Below, one piece after another: positions 24,939 through 34,516 of a stretch of 46,967 bases of DNA (position 1 is its first letter; every line of letters starts with the position of its first letter). This stretch comes from Actinomycetes bacterium (lineage in GTDB: Bacteria; Actinomycetota; Acidimicrobiia; IMCC26256; JANYLB01): positions 1 through 46,967 of the forward strand of contig JANYLB010000056.1 of NCBI GenBank assembly GCA_025363815.1, read 5' to 3'. The translations under genes were made by a program, and so were the position numbers. The notes under the pieces are model-generated. The model searched no databases, was not told the DNA's origin, and saw only the letters and a program-made list of their open reading frames with translations.

Positions 24939-25327
24939 AGGGACCCCTTTCCGTGCAGATCGCCGATGTCGAGCGACCCGCTTCCTCCGCCACTCGTGCC
25001 GGACGCGTCGTCGGGCTCGGCCTCGTGCTCGGCCACATGCTCGATCTCGATGATGGAACCTTCGGTGAAGAGGTAGGTGCGCAGGTGCTTGTCGAGGACC
25101 GGATCGTGGCGGCGCAACCACTCGAGTGCCATCGCCGCGTGCTCCTTCTCCTCGTCGCGGTTGTGGGCGAGCACCTCGGCGAGCGAGGGGTCGTCGGTTG
25201 CCGCGACGCGCTGGTCGTACCAGTCGACGGCCTCGAACTCCTCCATGATCGACCGGATCGCCCGATGGCGATCGATCACGCCTTGGTCGAGGAGATCAGC
25301 CGATTCGTGCAGGCCTTCACTTGCCAT
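24935..25327 (-). CDS. Encapsulated ferritin-like protein (EncFtn), encapsulin cargo
   Basis: 130 residues. The helical core has the EncFtn ferroxidase pattern: EEFEAVDWYDQR (29-40) and HNRDEEKEHAAM (55-66). By alignment with Rhodospirillum EncFtn, Glu 30, Glu 60 and His 63 should bind iron and Tyr 37 lies at the site. A flexible Gly/Ser linker follows, then GSLDIGDLHGKGSL, which fits the encapsulin cargo-loading peptide (LxIGxLxG type). It oxidises Fe(II), which is then stored inside the shell. A strong AGGAGG precedes ATG 25327. It lies 44 bases after sufU on the same strand. Confidence 0.94.
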   Translation of the reverse strand: MASEGLHESADLLDQGVIDRHRAIRSIMEEFEAVDWYDQRVAATDDPSLAEVLAHNRDEEKEHAAMALEWLRRHDPVLDKHLRTYLFTEGSIIEIEHVAEHEAEPDDASGTSGGGSGSLDIGDLHGKGSL

Positions 25328-25371
25328 CAGATCCTCCTGTTTCCGGGTATCGGGAACTGCCGGGCGCTGCG

Positions 25372-25854
25372 TCAGCCGCGGGCCTCGTCCAGGGCTTGCG
25401 CCAGTGTGTTCCACGCCAGCGTGGCGCACTTGATGCGAACCGGAAACTTGACGACGCCCTGGAGCGCTTCTAGATCTCCGAGGTGCACATTGGCGAGATC
25501 GGCGGCGAGATCGGTGCCATCGCTTTCGCCTTCGAGCTTGGACTCGTGGATCGACATCAGCGCCTTGAACGCGCGGATCAGCTGGCGGGCTTCACCGATC
25601 GACTTCCCCTTTACCGCCGCGCTCATCATGGAGGTAGAGGCCTGGCTGATCGAGCAGCCCTGGCCGCCGATCTTGACGTCGACAACGGTTTCGGTCGCGG
25701 GGTCGACCTCGAGGTAGAGGACCACTTCGTCGCCGCACAACGGGTTGAAGCCCTCGGCGCGGTACGCAGGAGGAGCTTCCAACTCGCCGCGGTTCCGGGG
25801 TGAGCGGTAGTGGTCGAGGATGATCTCGCGGTAGAGGTCTTCGAGGCCGGGCAT
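25372..25854 (-). CDS. sufU: SufU-type sulfur acceptor/scaffold protein
   Basis: 160 residues. It has the three Cys and one Asp that bind zinc in SufU: Cys 40 and Asp 42 (NPLCGDE), Cys 67 (GQGCSISQASTSMM) and Cys 143 (RIKCATLAW). The SufU-specific insertion between the second and third Cys is present. It accepts persulfide sulfur from SufS. A TAGGAT -10-like box lies 8 bases before its ATG (25863-25868), so it may have its own near-leaderless promoter besides read-through from sufS 60 bases upstream. Confidence 0.93.
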   Translation of the reverse strand: MPGLEDLYREIILDHYRSPRNRGELEAPPAYRAEGFNPLCGDEVVLYLEVDPATETVVDVKIGGQGCSISQASTSMMSAAVKGKSIGEARQLIRAFKALMSIHESKLEGESDGTDLAADLANVHLGDLEALQGVVKFPVRIKCATLAWNTLAQALDEARG

Positions 25855-25914
25855 TCGAACGAATCCTAGGTCGGGGGGTTGGGTCTTCGACGGGTCGGGT
25901 CTTCGGGGTTGGCG

Positions 25915-27164
25915 TCAGAGCGCGAAGAACTTCTCGGCTTTCACGAGGGCCTCGACGAGCGCGTCGACATCGGCTTCGTCGTTGTAGACGTAGAACGAGG
26001 CCCTGGTCGTGGCCGGCACGCCGAGAACGCGCATCAGCGGCTTGGCGCAGTGGTGCCCGGCGCGCACACAGACGGCGTCCTGGTCGAGCACCTGGGAGAT
26101 GTCGTGGGCGTGGATGCCATCGAACAGGAACGAGATCGTGCTCCCGCGAGCGGTGAGGTCAGTCGGACCGTAGATGGTCAGCCGCTCGCCGAATCGTTCC
26201 CGGAGGGACTGGAGGGCGTATGCGGTGATGCGGCGCTCGTGCGCGTGGACTGCGTCCATCCCTAAGCCCTCGAGGTAGTCGACCGCGGCGCCGAGGCCGG
26301 TTGCTTCGACGATCGGCATCGTGCCCGCTTCGAACTTGAGCGGCACGTCGTTGGTCGTGAAGCCATCTTTGCGAACGTCGCGGATCATCTCGCCGCCGCC
26401 GAGGAAGGGTGGCATCGCGTCGAGGGTCTCGCGCCGCGCCCACAGCCCGCCGATTCCGCTCGGGCCGAGCATCTTGTGACCGGTGAAGCCGACGAAGTCG
26501 GCGTCCCAGGCCTGGACGTCGACCGAGGAGTGGGGCACTGCCTGAGCGGCGTCGACGAGAACACGCGCTCCCGCGGCGTGGGCTGTCGTGGTGAGCAGAG
26601 GGATGTCGTTCACGCTGCCGAGCACGTTCGACGCCGCCGTGACCCCGAGAAGGCGCGCGCCATCGAGCAACTCCTCGAGGTGCGACAGGTCGAGGCGGAA
26701 GTCGTCGGTCAGGGGGATCCAGCGCAGCTCGATACCACGCTCCGCGGCGAGAATCTGCCACGGAACGATGTTCGCGTGGTGCTCCATCTCGGTGAGGACA
26801 ACGACATCGCCCTCACTGAGGTTGGCCCGGCCCCAGGAGTAGGCGACGAGATTGATCGCCTCGGTGATGTTCTTCGTGAAGACCACTTCGGACGGGTCGG
26901 CGGCGTTGATCAGGCGGGCGACTTTGCGTCGAGCTTCTTCGTAGGAAGCGGTCGACTCCTCGGCGATCGTGTAGACGCCGCGATGGATATTGGCGTAGTG
27001 GTCGCGGTAGTGCTCGTCCATCGCGTCAAGCACCGACTGGGGCTTCTGCGACGACGATGCGGAGTCGAGGTATACGAGGCGCTTGCCGTTCACCTCGCGC
27101 TCGAAGATCGGAAAGTCGCGCTTGATCGCGGTGACGTCGAGATGAAGGCCTGCGGCAGCGGCGC

Positions 27165-27168
<4 letters not shown>
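25915..27168 (-). CDS. sufS: Cysteine desulfurase SufS
   Basis: PLP enzyme that releases sulfur from cysteine for Fe-S assembly. 417 residues, group II. Family marks are YLDSASSSQKP, EMEHHANIVPWQ, VDAAQAVPH, PLP Lys 232 in TGHKMLGPSGIGGL, and catalytic Cys 374 in RAGHHCAKPLM. The start overlaps the sufC2 stop by four bases. Gene order sufC2-sufS-sufU is the downstream half of the common actinobacterial suf operon, here separated from sufB and sufD. Confidence 0.95.
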
Positions 27169-27971
<803 letters not shown>

Positions 27972-27977
27972 CTGCCC

Positions 27978-28007
27978 ATTCTAATAACACTACGCCCGTA
28001 GTGTAAA
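27978..28007 (-). promoter_or_regulatory. sufC2 operon promoter containing a perfect 18-base palindrome
   Basis: On the minus strand, TTTACA (28002-28007) and TAGAAT (27978-27983) are 18 bases apart. The palindrome ACACTACGCCCGTAGTGT (27987-28004; two 8-base arms and a 2-base centre) fills the spacer and overlaps the -35. This is the expected layout of a repressor operator. A related site overlaps the sufB promoter. Confidence 0.65.
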
Positions 28008-28026
28008 TCCGGGAATCGGGCCGGGA

Positions 28027-29046
28027 TCAACCGTTGGGGGAGCTGAGGGAGAGGCCGAAGTCGCCGGCCGGATCGGTCCACCACTCGCCAAGGTCGAGTC
28101 CCGCGGCGGCAAGCTCGCGCTCGATCCCCTCGCGGCGGAACTTGGCCGAGATCTCCGTGCGCATCTCCTCACCGGCGTCGAACTTCACCACGAGATCAAG
28201 CTGGGGAACCTTCACCGACTGGCGCGCCGAAGATCGCAGACGCATCTCGATCCACTCCTCGTCAGGATCCCATCGGGCGACGTGATCGAACGCGTCGGGC
28301 ACGAAGTCGGCGCCCAGCTCCCGGTTGAGCACGTAGAGCAAGTTGCGGTTGAACTCGGCCGTTACGCCCGCGGCATCGTCGTAGGCGGCCACGAGTCGGT
28401 CGGGATCCTTCACGAGGTCGGTGCCGAGGAGGAGGGTGTCACCGGGGCCGAGTCCCGCCCTCACCGAGGCGAGGAACCGCGCCCTGGTTGGCGGCGCGAG
28501 GTTGCCGATCGTCCCTCCCAGAAACGCGACGATCCGCCGCCCACCGCCGGGCAGCCGGTCGAGATGGTGCTCGAAGTCACCGACGACCGCGTGGACGTCG
28601 GCGTTGGGATGCTCGGCCGCGATCGCGCTCGAGGCGTCGCGCAGGGTCGTCTCGCTCACGTCGAACGGCACGAAACGGCGCAACCTGCCGGTGCGCGCGA
28701 GCGCGTCGAGCAGCAGCCGCGTCTTCTCCGACGTGCCCGATCCCAGCTCGACGAGGGTGTCGGCCTCGGTGAGCACCGCGATCTCATCGGCCCGCGCCAC
28801 GAGGATGGCCCGCTCGGCCCGGGTCGGGTAGTACTCGGGGAGCCGGGTGATGTCGTCGAATAGTCGGGAACCGCGGTCGTCGTAGAAGTACTTCGGCGGG
28901 AGATCCTTCGGAGTGGCGGTGAGCCCCGCGCGGGCGTCGGCCTCGAGCGCGTCTCGGAGATCGTTGGGGCCGAGATGAACATCGACGGTGATGCGGGGGT
29001 TCTGGATGGGGGGGTTCTGGATGTAGGTGTCGTTCGAGTTGTTCAT
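28027..29046 (-). CDS. egtD: L-histidine N-alpha-methyltransferase EgtD
   Basis: Makes hercynine (trimethylhistidine) from histidine and three SAM. 339 residues. The family start [32 protein letters not shown] motif [41 protein letters not shown] and the C-terminal [16 protein letters not shown] are present. GGAGG lies 7 bases before ATG 29046. It directly follows egtC by 2 bases. Confidence 0.95.
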   Translation of the reverse strand: MNNSNDTYIQNPPIQNPRITVDVHLGPNDLRDALEADARAGLTATPKDLPPKYFYDDRGSRLFDDITRLPEYYPTRAERAILVARADEIAVLTEADTLVELGSGTSEKTRLLLDALARTGRLRRFVPFDVSETTLRDASSAIAAEHPNADVHAVVGDFEHHLDRLPGGGRRIVAFLGGTIGNLAPPTRARFLASVRAGLGPGDTLLLGTDLVKDPDRLVAAYDDAAGVTAEFNRNLLYVLNRELGADFVPDAFDHVARWDPDEEWIEMRLRSSARQSVKVPQLDLVVKFDAGEEMRTEISAKFRREGIERELAAAGLDLGEWWTDPAGDFGLSLSSPNG

Positions 29047-29048
29047 CG

Positions 29049-29768
29049 CTAGCCTCCGAGGGGCGAGATCTGGGATCCGTCCACGAGGGAACGGTCGGGT
29101 ACGGGATTCCAAGCCGGATCATCGTCGAGTGGTTCAGAGGCCACGAGAAAGCTGTCGTCGTGGGGGCAGATGAACAGCGAGTTGCCCCACGCGGTGGCGA
29201 CCACCCTCGTGCCGTCGCTGAGGAGCAGGTTCAGGGCAACGTCATCGCCGGGGTCGACGAGCGCGGTGACTTCGCGCATCGCCCCGGCCGGATCATGACC
29301 TCGGTCGAGCCGGTCGAGCACCAGCCCGAAGATCACTTCGCTGTCGGTGTCGCCGCGGAGCGCGGCTCGCCGCTCGGGCGAGAGCGCGGCGCGCAGCTTC
29401 GCCTCCCGATCATCGAGAAAGCCGTAGCCGTTCAATGAGAACGACCAGCTCGCGGACACGAACGGCGCGTTGTTCCCGACGTCGAGGGTCGTCCCCGGCG
29501 AGGCGAAGCGGGCCGCGGCCATGATCGCGGAGGCGCGTTCGGCCCCGCCGGAAAACGCGTCATCGCTCCAGATCGACGTCGTCGAGCGGTACTGCTCGGG
29601 GACCGACGCGGCATCGCGGTACCAGACGACGCCCCAGCCGTCGGGGTTCGTCCGGCCCGATGGCTGATGGCGCGGCGTACGCGACTGCGTACGTAGGCAG
29701 TGGAGCGGGTCGAACAGCTTCGACGACAGCGTGACCGGAGACCCGACGTACGCGAGATGGCGGCACAT
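29049..29768 (-). CDS. egtC: Gamma-glutamyl hydrolase EgtC (class II glutamine amidotransferase fold)
   Basis: Removes glutamate from the gamma-glutamyl hercynylcysteine sulfoxide intermediate of ergothioneine synthesis. 239 residues. Met 1 is followed by Cys 2 (MCRHLAYVG), the N-terminal nucleophile. [31 protein letters not shown] and [16 protein letters not shown] are typical of class II amidotransferases of this type. It lies between egtB and egtD in one transcription unit. Confidence 0.93.
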   Translation of the reverse strand: MCRHLAYVGSPVTLSSKLFDPLHCLRTQSRTPRHQPSGRTNPDGWGVVWYRDAASVPEQYRSTTSIWSDDAFSGGAERASAIMAAARFASPGTTLDVGNNAPFVSASWSFSLNGYGFLDDREAKLRAALSPERRAALRGDTDSEVIFGLVLDRLDRGHDPAGAMREVTALVDPGDDVALNLLLSDGTRVVATAWGNSLFICPHDDSFLVASEPLDDDPAWNPVPDRSLVDGSQISPLGG

Positions 29769-29784
29769 GGTCGACGTGATGCGT

Positions 29785-31101
29785 TCAGCTCGCGCAGCGA
29801 AAGCCGGCGAAGATCTGCCGACGAATGGGCAAGTCCCAGTTCCGAAAGGTCGTTCGGGTGGCCGACGCGTCGGTTGCCCATGATCCGCCGCGCAAGATGC
29901 GATAGCCGCCGTCGAAGAACACCTCGGAGTACTCCCGGTACGGGAATGGAGCGAACCCGGGGTATCCGGTGAACTCCGAAGCGGTCCACTCCCACACGTC
30001 GCCCACCATCTGATGGCAACCCGAGGCACTCACGCCGGCGGGGTGGCTGCCGACGGGATCGGGCGCGAACCGCGCGCCGCCGAGATTGGCTCGCAGCGGG
30101 TCGGGCGCCCCGTTGCCCCACGGGAAACGGGCGGCGGTGCCACGGTTCGCGTCCCACGAAGCCGCGTACTCCCACTCGGCTTCGGTCGGCAGGCGCTTGC
30201 CCGCCCAGCGGGCGAACGCGTCGGCTTCGTACCAGCACACATGCTGGACCGGCTCGCTCGGAGGTACCGGCTCCCAGCGACCGAAGCGCTGCCGCCCCCA
30301 CGAGCCGTCAGGACCGGCGCTCCAGAACTCCGGTTGCTCGAGCGCCGCTTCGTCGCGCCACTCCCTCCCGGCGTCGCTCCACGCAGTGTCGTCCCGGTAT
30401 CCACCGGCGCCGACGAACTCGAAATACGCGTCGTTGGTCACCGGCGTGCGATCGATGCGGAACGGAGCGACGAACTGCGCGTGCGCGGGACGCTCGTTGT
30501 CGTACGCCCATGCCTCGTCGTCGGTGCCCATCGTGAATGTTCCGCCCGCGATCGAGATCTCGCCCACCGCATCGGGATCGCCCGCGGGTGGAGAAGCATC
30601 CGGGATCGGATACGGGGTCTGGCTGAGTTGCAGGGTGGCCAACATGGTCTCGATGTGCTGTTGCTCGTGCTGCACGATCATCCCGTAGACGAAGCCCTCG
30701 CGGCGCAGTTGATCGTCGTTGCCTTCGAGATCGGCCGCGGAGCCAAGCCCGTCACCGGCCAATCCGTCGAGCACGCGCTTGCGCACACCCGCGGCGAACA
30801 CGCGGGCATCGTCGACTCCGAGAAGGTCGAGCGCGGGCCGATCTTTGCGGGGATGCTTGAACGCGTCGTACACGTCGTCGAAGCGAGCTTCGGTGGGCGC
30901 GTCGCCGCCAAGCTCGCGGAGGAGCCAGAGCTCCTCGAAGTGGGCGATGTGGGCGAAGTCCCACACGAGCGGCGACATCAGCTCGGAGTGCTGGGCGGTC
31001 AGCTCGTTGACCGAGAGCGGGGCGAGGACCTCGAGAGTGCGAAGGCGGGTGCGCTCGAGCTCGTCGCTGACGAACGCGGAAGTGATCGCGCTCACGTCCA
31101 T
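29785..31101 (-). CDS. egtB: Hercynylcysteine sulfoxide synthase EgtB
   Basis: Non-heme iron enzyme that couples hercynine with gamma-glutamylcysteine and oxygen. 438 residues. The N-terminal DinB-like domain supplies the iron ligands His 51 (DFAHIAHFEE) and the HEQQHIE motif with His 145 and His 149. The C-terminal FGE-sulfatase domain has GGTFTMGTDD, PVTNDAYFEFV, VCWYEADAFARWAGKRLPTE and GDVWEWTASEF. ATG 31101 overlaps the egtA end by 10 bases and begins the conserved region. Confidence 0.95.
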   Translation of the reverse strand: MDVSAITSAFVSDELERTRLRTLEVLAPLSVNELTAQHSELMSPLVWDFAHIAHFEELWLLRELGGDAPTEARFDDVYDAFKHPRKDRPALDLLGVDDARVFAAGVRKRVLDGLAGDGLGSAADLEGNDDQLRREGFVYGMIVQHEQQHIETMLATLQLSQTPYPIPDASPPAGDPDAVGEISIAGGTFTMGTDDEAWAYDNERPAHAQFVAPFRIDRTPVTNDAYFEFVGAGGYRDDTAWSDAGREWRDEAALEQPEFWSAGPDGSWGRQRFGRWEPVPPSEPVQHVCWYEADAFARWAGKRLPTEAEWEYAASWDANRGTAARFPWGNGAPDPLRANLGGARFAPDPVGSHPAGVSASGCHQMVGDVWEWTASEFTGYPGFAPFPYREYSEVFFDGGYRILRGGSWATDASATRTTFRNWDLPIRRQIFAGFRCAS

Positions 31102-32351
31102 GTGGCGCCGGCCCACGCGGCCGGGAGCGCCCGCCCGGTCGCGGCCCACTCGTCGAGACGGTCGTCGGCCGGTGTGCGACCCCGGTCGACGAATCGTGTC
31201 CGGAATGCCTGGAGCACCTCTACCGTTGCCGGATCCACGCCGAGTCTCGGCTGCGCTTCGAGCGCGGCGTCGAAGCAGATGCGCGCCGTGCCGGCGAAAT
31301 CGGGATCAGACAGCCCGTGCTGCGCGGCGTCGCACCACCGGCTCCGTACCGGCTCGGTCGCGACCTCGGCGATGGCCGCGGCCTCGGGGTCGTCGATGAG
31401 TGCGGTGGTGACCGCGATCGCGACGCGCCACCACGGATCGGGGAGTGCGTCGATCATCCGCAGCTCGAATCGTCCTTGTGGCCGCACCGGAGGGAAGAGG
31501 GTGCTGAGGTGGTAAGTCAGGTCGTCGACCGTTGGCCAGCCCAGATCATGACCGTTCTCGATCCACTCACCGAACGTCAGGCTGTCGAGCACGGGCGTTG
31601 CGGCGTCGCCGTCGGCCAGGATCAGCATCACGCCGGCGTCCAGCGCGTAATGCGCCCACTGGTCACCGGGGCTGAGGCCGGAATCGGGTTCGAACACCGG
31701 CGCGGTCCGGCCGGGATCGATCCGGTTCCACGCGCCCCAGCGACTCGAGCGCCAACCCGACGGTCGACCTTCGAGCAGCGGCGAGTTGGCGAACATCGCG
31801 AGGAGCAGGGGCCCGATGTGGTGGGCGCGGGCCCAGCGGGTCTCGATCTCGTCGGTAGGACCGGTGTCGAGGCTGACCTGAAGCGCGGCGGTTCCGCACA
31901 TCATCGTCCGGCCGGCCGGACCGCCCGCGTCGAAGTAGGCCTCCATCGCGCCATACCTGGGGGTGTCGACCACCCGACGTCGGGGGCGCACCGGATCAAG
32001 GCCGAGGCCCACGGGCACGAAACCCCCTCGCTCCAGGGCGCGATGGAGCGCGATCGCGTCGATCTCGGCCAGGCGCAGTATCTCGGGGAGCGACCCGGCG
32101 GGCGAGCTGAGCTCGAGCTGGCCGCCAGGTTCGTAGGTCACCGTTCCACCGCCGGCGAGCGGCTCCGCTGTCGCCACGGCGTCTTGGAGCCGGGAGAAAG
32201 GGAACGATCCGTCGGGGGCCTCTCGCGTGGAGGTGAAGACGAGCCACTCGAGCTCCACACCTACGAGATGGCCGTACGTGGGTCGGAAGGAGCGTGTGGC
32301 GACCAGCCGCAGGGCCGCGTCGAGACCGAGTGTTCTCGTGGGGGTGGGCAT
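31092..32351 (-). CDS. egtA: Glutamate-cysteine ligase EgtA
   Basis: Makes gamma-glutamylcysteine for EgtB. 419 residues of the GCS2-like family. It has GVELEWLVF near the start, TYEPGGQLELSSPAGSLPEILR, TMMCGTAALQVSLD, and FANSPLLEGRPSGWRSSRWGAWNRIDPGR, which are ATP-grasp-like ligase features of EgtA. First gene of egtABCD. ATG 32351 is chosen by the conserved start; its ribosome site is weak. egtE is not found after egtD. Confidence 0.93.
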   Translation of the reverse strand: MPTPTRTLGLDAALRLVATRSFRPTYGHLVGVELEWLVFTSTREAPDGSFPFSRLQDAVATAEPLAGGGTVTYEPGGQLELSSPAGSLPEILRLAEIDAIALHRALERGGFVPVGLGLDPVRPRRRVVDTPRYGAMEAYFDAGGPAGRTMMCGTAALQVSLDTGPTDEIETRWARAHHIGPLLLAMFANSPLLEGRPSGWRSSRWGAWNRIDPGRTAPVFEPDSGLSPGDQWAHYALDAGVMLILADGDAATPVLDSLTFGEWIENGHDLGWPTVDDLTYHLSTLFPPVRPQGRFELRMIDALPDPWWRVAIAVTTALIDDPEAAAIAEVATEPVRSRWCDAAQHGLSDPDFAGTARICFDAALEAQPRLGVDPATVEVLQAFRTRFVDRGRTPADDRLDEWAATGRALPAAWAGATWT

Positions 32352-32563
32352 CCCGGCTACCGATGGCTGAATTGTTCGGCAACCCAATCCAGGTTGCGCA
32401 CGGGTGACGACCAGATGTACCAGCTGTGACGCGATTTCAACATCGCGACCCCCTCGTCGGTTCTCGGTACGGGGCACGTATTCAACACCCCGAGATCAAT
32501 ACGGGTTAGCCAACCCGCTTGGATTTGTTGTTCTTCCCGTTTTCGGTCGCGCGTGCGATCGGC

Positions 32564-33184
32564 TCACCAGCCTCGCGCGATCCATTCGTCTAGGTGCGGG
32601 CGTTCGGTGCCGATCGTCGTGTCGAGGCCGTGGCCCGGAAGCACCAGGGTCTCGGGCGGGAACGTGAAGAGGCGCCGGTCGATCGAGGCGATGATCTGCT
32701 CGAAGCTCGCGCCATCGGAGATGGTGTTGCCGGCACCTCCGGGGAAGAGCGTGTCGCCGCTGAACACGATGGGATGGCCCTCGAGGGCGAAACAGGTCGA
32801 TCCTGGTGTGTGACCCGGCGTGTGGATCGCTCGGAGGCGTAGGCGTCCGACCTCGATCACGTCGTCGTCGGGGATCGTGAAGTCGTAGGCGGGGAGCATC
32901 GCGGCGTCGGCGGTGGCGATCCCGACGTCGATGCCGGCGTCGCGCAGCGCTTCGACCGCCTGGATGTGGTCCCAGTGGCCGTGGGTCGTGAGGACCCTGC
33001 GGACGCCGGTGGCGCGACTCACGTCGAGCAGCAGCTCGTGCTCGTTCGCGGCGTCGACGAGGACGGCGTCTCCGCTCGCCTTGTCGCGGATGACGAACAC
33101 GTTGTTCTCGAACGGTCCGACCACGATCTTGTCGATCCGGACGTCGGGATCCTCGTAGTGCGCGGGGCGCGGGGCCACGGTCAC
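32564..33184 (-). CDS. MBL-fold metallohydrolase (glyoxalase II-like)
   Basis: 206 residues. The metal-binding motif THGHWDH (67-73), then HTPGHTPGSTCF, SGDTLF and LPGHGLDT complete the two-metal site of the glyoxalase II branch. Likely a soluble thioesterase or hydrolase; the substrate is unknown. A GTG start at 33184 or 33178 is possible. It lies upstream of egtA on the same strand after a 212-base gap, so it need not share the operon. Confidence 0.85.
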   Translation of the reverse strand: MTVAPRPAHYEDPDVRIDKIVVGPFENNVFVIRDKASGDAVLVDAANEHELLLDVSRATGVRRVLTTHGHWDHIQAVEALRDAGIDVGIATADAAMLPAYDFTIPDDDVIEVGRLRLRAIHTPGHTPGSTCFALEGHPIVFSGDTLFPGGAGNTISDGASFEQIIASIDRRLFTFPPETLVLPGHGLDTTIGTERPHLDEWIARGW

Positions 33185-33288
33185 ATTCGTTCCACTCGCT
33201 CGTCGGGTGCGCTACATCGGTTCGGCTTGCCTGCTCGTTCCCGATTCCCAGGATAATCCCGCGGTGGAAACTGGACCGGGCAGTCAAG

Positions 33289-33294
33289 TACGGT
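33289..33294 (+). promoter_or_regulatory. -10 element before the acyl-CoA dehydrogenase pair
   Basis: TACGGT lies 10 bases before ATG 33305, giving a leader of only a few bases. Confidence 0.35.
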
Positions 33295-33304
33295 CCCTCC
33301 CCGG

Positions 33305-34498
33305 ATGGATTTCCGCGATACTGCCGAAGAAGCCGCCTTCCGCGACGAGGTGCGCAGTTGGCTCGCCGAGAACCTGGTGGGTGAGTTCGCCGCGCTCGGT
33401 CCCGGCGGCGGCCCGGCCGACGAGTCGGGCTATGAGGTGCGGCTCGAGTGGGAGCGCCTCCTCGGTCGTGACAAATGGGTCGGGATGGCCTGGCCGCGGG
33501 AGTACGGCGGGCGGGAATCGGGGATCGTCGATCAGGTCATCTTCAACGAGGAGTACGCACTCGCGGGCGCGCCGGCGCGGATCAGCTTCTTCGGTGAGGG
33601 GCTGTTCGCTCCGACGCTGATCGCCTACGGAACCGAGGAGCAGAAGCAGCGCTTCCTTCCGAAGATCCAGGCGGTCGAGGAGCTGTGGTGCCAGGGCTAC
33701 TCGGAGCCCAACGCCGGCTCCGACCTCTCGAACGTGCAGACCTTCGGCGTCCTCGACGGCGAGGAATGGGTCATCAACGGGCAGAAGACCTGGACGACGC
33801 TCGCCCATCGGGCCGACTGGTGTTTCTGCATCACCCGCACGAACCGCGATGCGCCCCCCCACAAGGGCATCTCGTATCTCCTCGTCCCGATGCACCAGCC
33901 CGGCGTGGAGACCCGCCCGCTGAAGCAGATGACGGGAACCGCGGAGTTCAACGAGGTCTTCTTCGACGACGCCCGCACCGACAAGTCGATGGTGCTGGGT
34001 CAGGTCGATGACGGGTGGAAGGTCGCGATGGCAACGCTCGGCTTCGAGCGGGGCACGGCGTTCCTCTCCCAGCAGCTCGGTTTCGCGCGTGAGCTCGGCG
34101 ACGTGATCGCCGTCGCCCAGAAGAACGGCTCCGCCGAGGGGGCCGTGATCCGTCAGCGGCTGGCCGAGGCTTACGTCGGCGTGCAGATCATGAAGTACAA
34201 CGGCCTGCGAATGCTCACTAGCCTGGCCCGCAATGGTGTGCTCGGCCCGGAAGCGAGCATCGGAAAGCTCTTCTGGAGCACTTGGCACCGCAACCTCGGT
34301 GAGCTCGCGATGGACGTGCTCGGTGCCGACGGTGCGATCATCGAGGGTGCGCCCGGCGCCGGCTACGAGCTCAACGAGCTGCAACGCAGCTTCATGTTCA
34401 GCCGCTCCGAGACGATCTACGCGGGCGCGAGTGAGATCCAGCGCAACATCATCGGCGAGCGGGTGCTCGGCCTCCCGCGCGAACCCAAGTCCAAGTAG
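33305..34498 (+). CDS. Acyl-CoA dehydrogenase, first subunit
   Basis: 397 residues. The three ACAD regions are clear: helical N-domain, FAD/substrate beta-domain (CQGYSEPNAGSDLSNVQTFG, WVINGQKTWTTLAHRADW), and C-terminal helical domain ending FSRSETIYAGASEIQRNIIGERVLGLPRE. It resembles mycobacterial FadE proteins that form alpha2beta2 complexes with an adjacent partner, such as those for steroid side chains. The next gene is such a partner, 18 bases downstream. The substrate is unknown. Confidence 0.93.
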   Translation: MDFRDTAEEAAFRDEVRSWLAENLVGEFAALGPGGGPADESGYEVRLEWERLLGRDKWVGMAWPREYGGRESGIVDQVIFNEEYALAGAPARISFFGEGLFAPTLIAYGTEEQKQRFLPKIQAVEELWCQGYSEPNAGSDLSNVQTFGVLDGEEWVINGQKTWTTLAHRADWCFCITRTNRDAPPHKGISYLLVPMHQPGVETRPLKQMTGTAEFNEVFFDDARTDKSMVLGQVDDGWKVAMATLGFERGTAFLSQQLGFARELGDVIAVAQKNGSAEGAVIRQRLAEAYVGVQIMKYNGLRMLTSLARNGVLGPEASIGKLFWSTWHRNLGELAMDVLGADGAIIEGAPGAGYELNELQRSFMFSRSETIYAGASEIQRNIIGERVLGLPREPKSK

Positions 34499-34516
34499 AG
34501 AGAAAGCAGGACCACC

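Noticed and set aside
24168-25076. Plus-strand frame over encapsulin
   Set aside because: Shadow of the encapsulin and EncFtn genes, which are secure.
30013-31515. 500-residue plus-strand frame over egtB and egtA
   Set aside because: Antisense to two recognised enzymes and without protein features; typical high-GC artefact.
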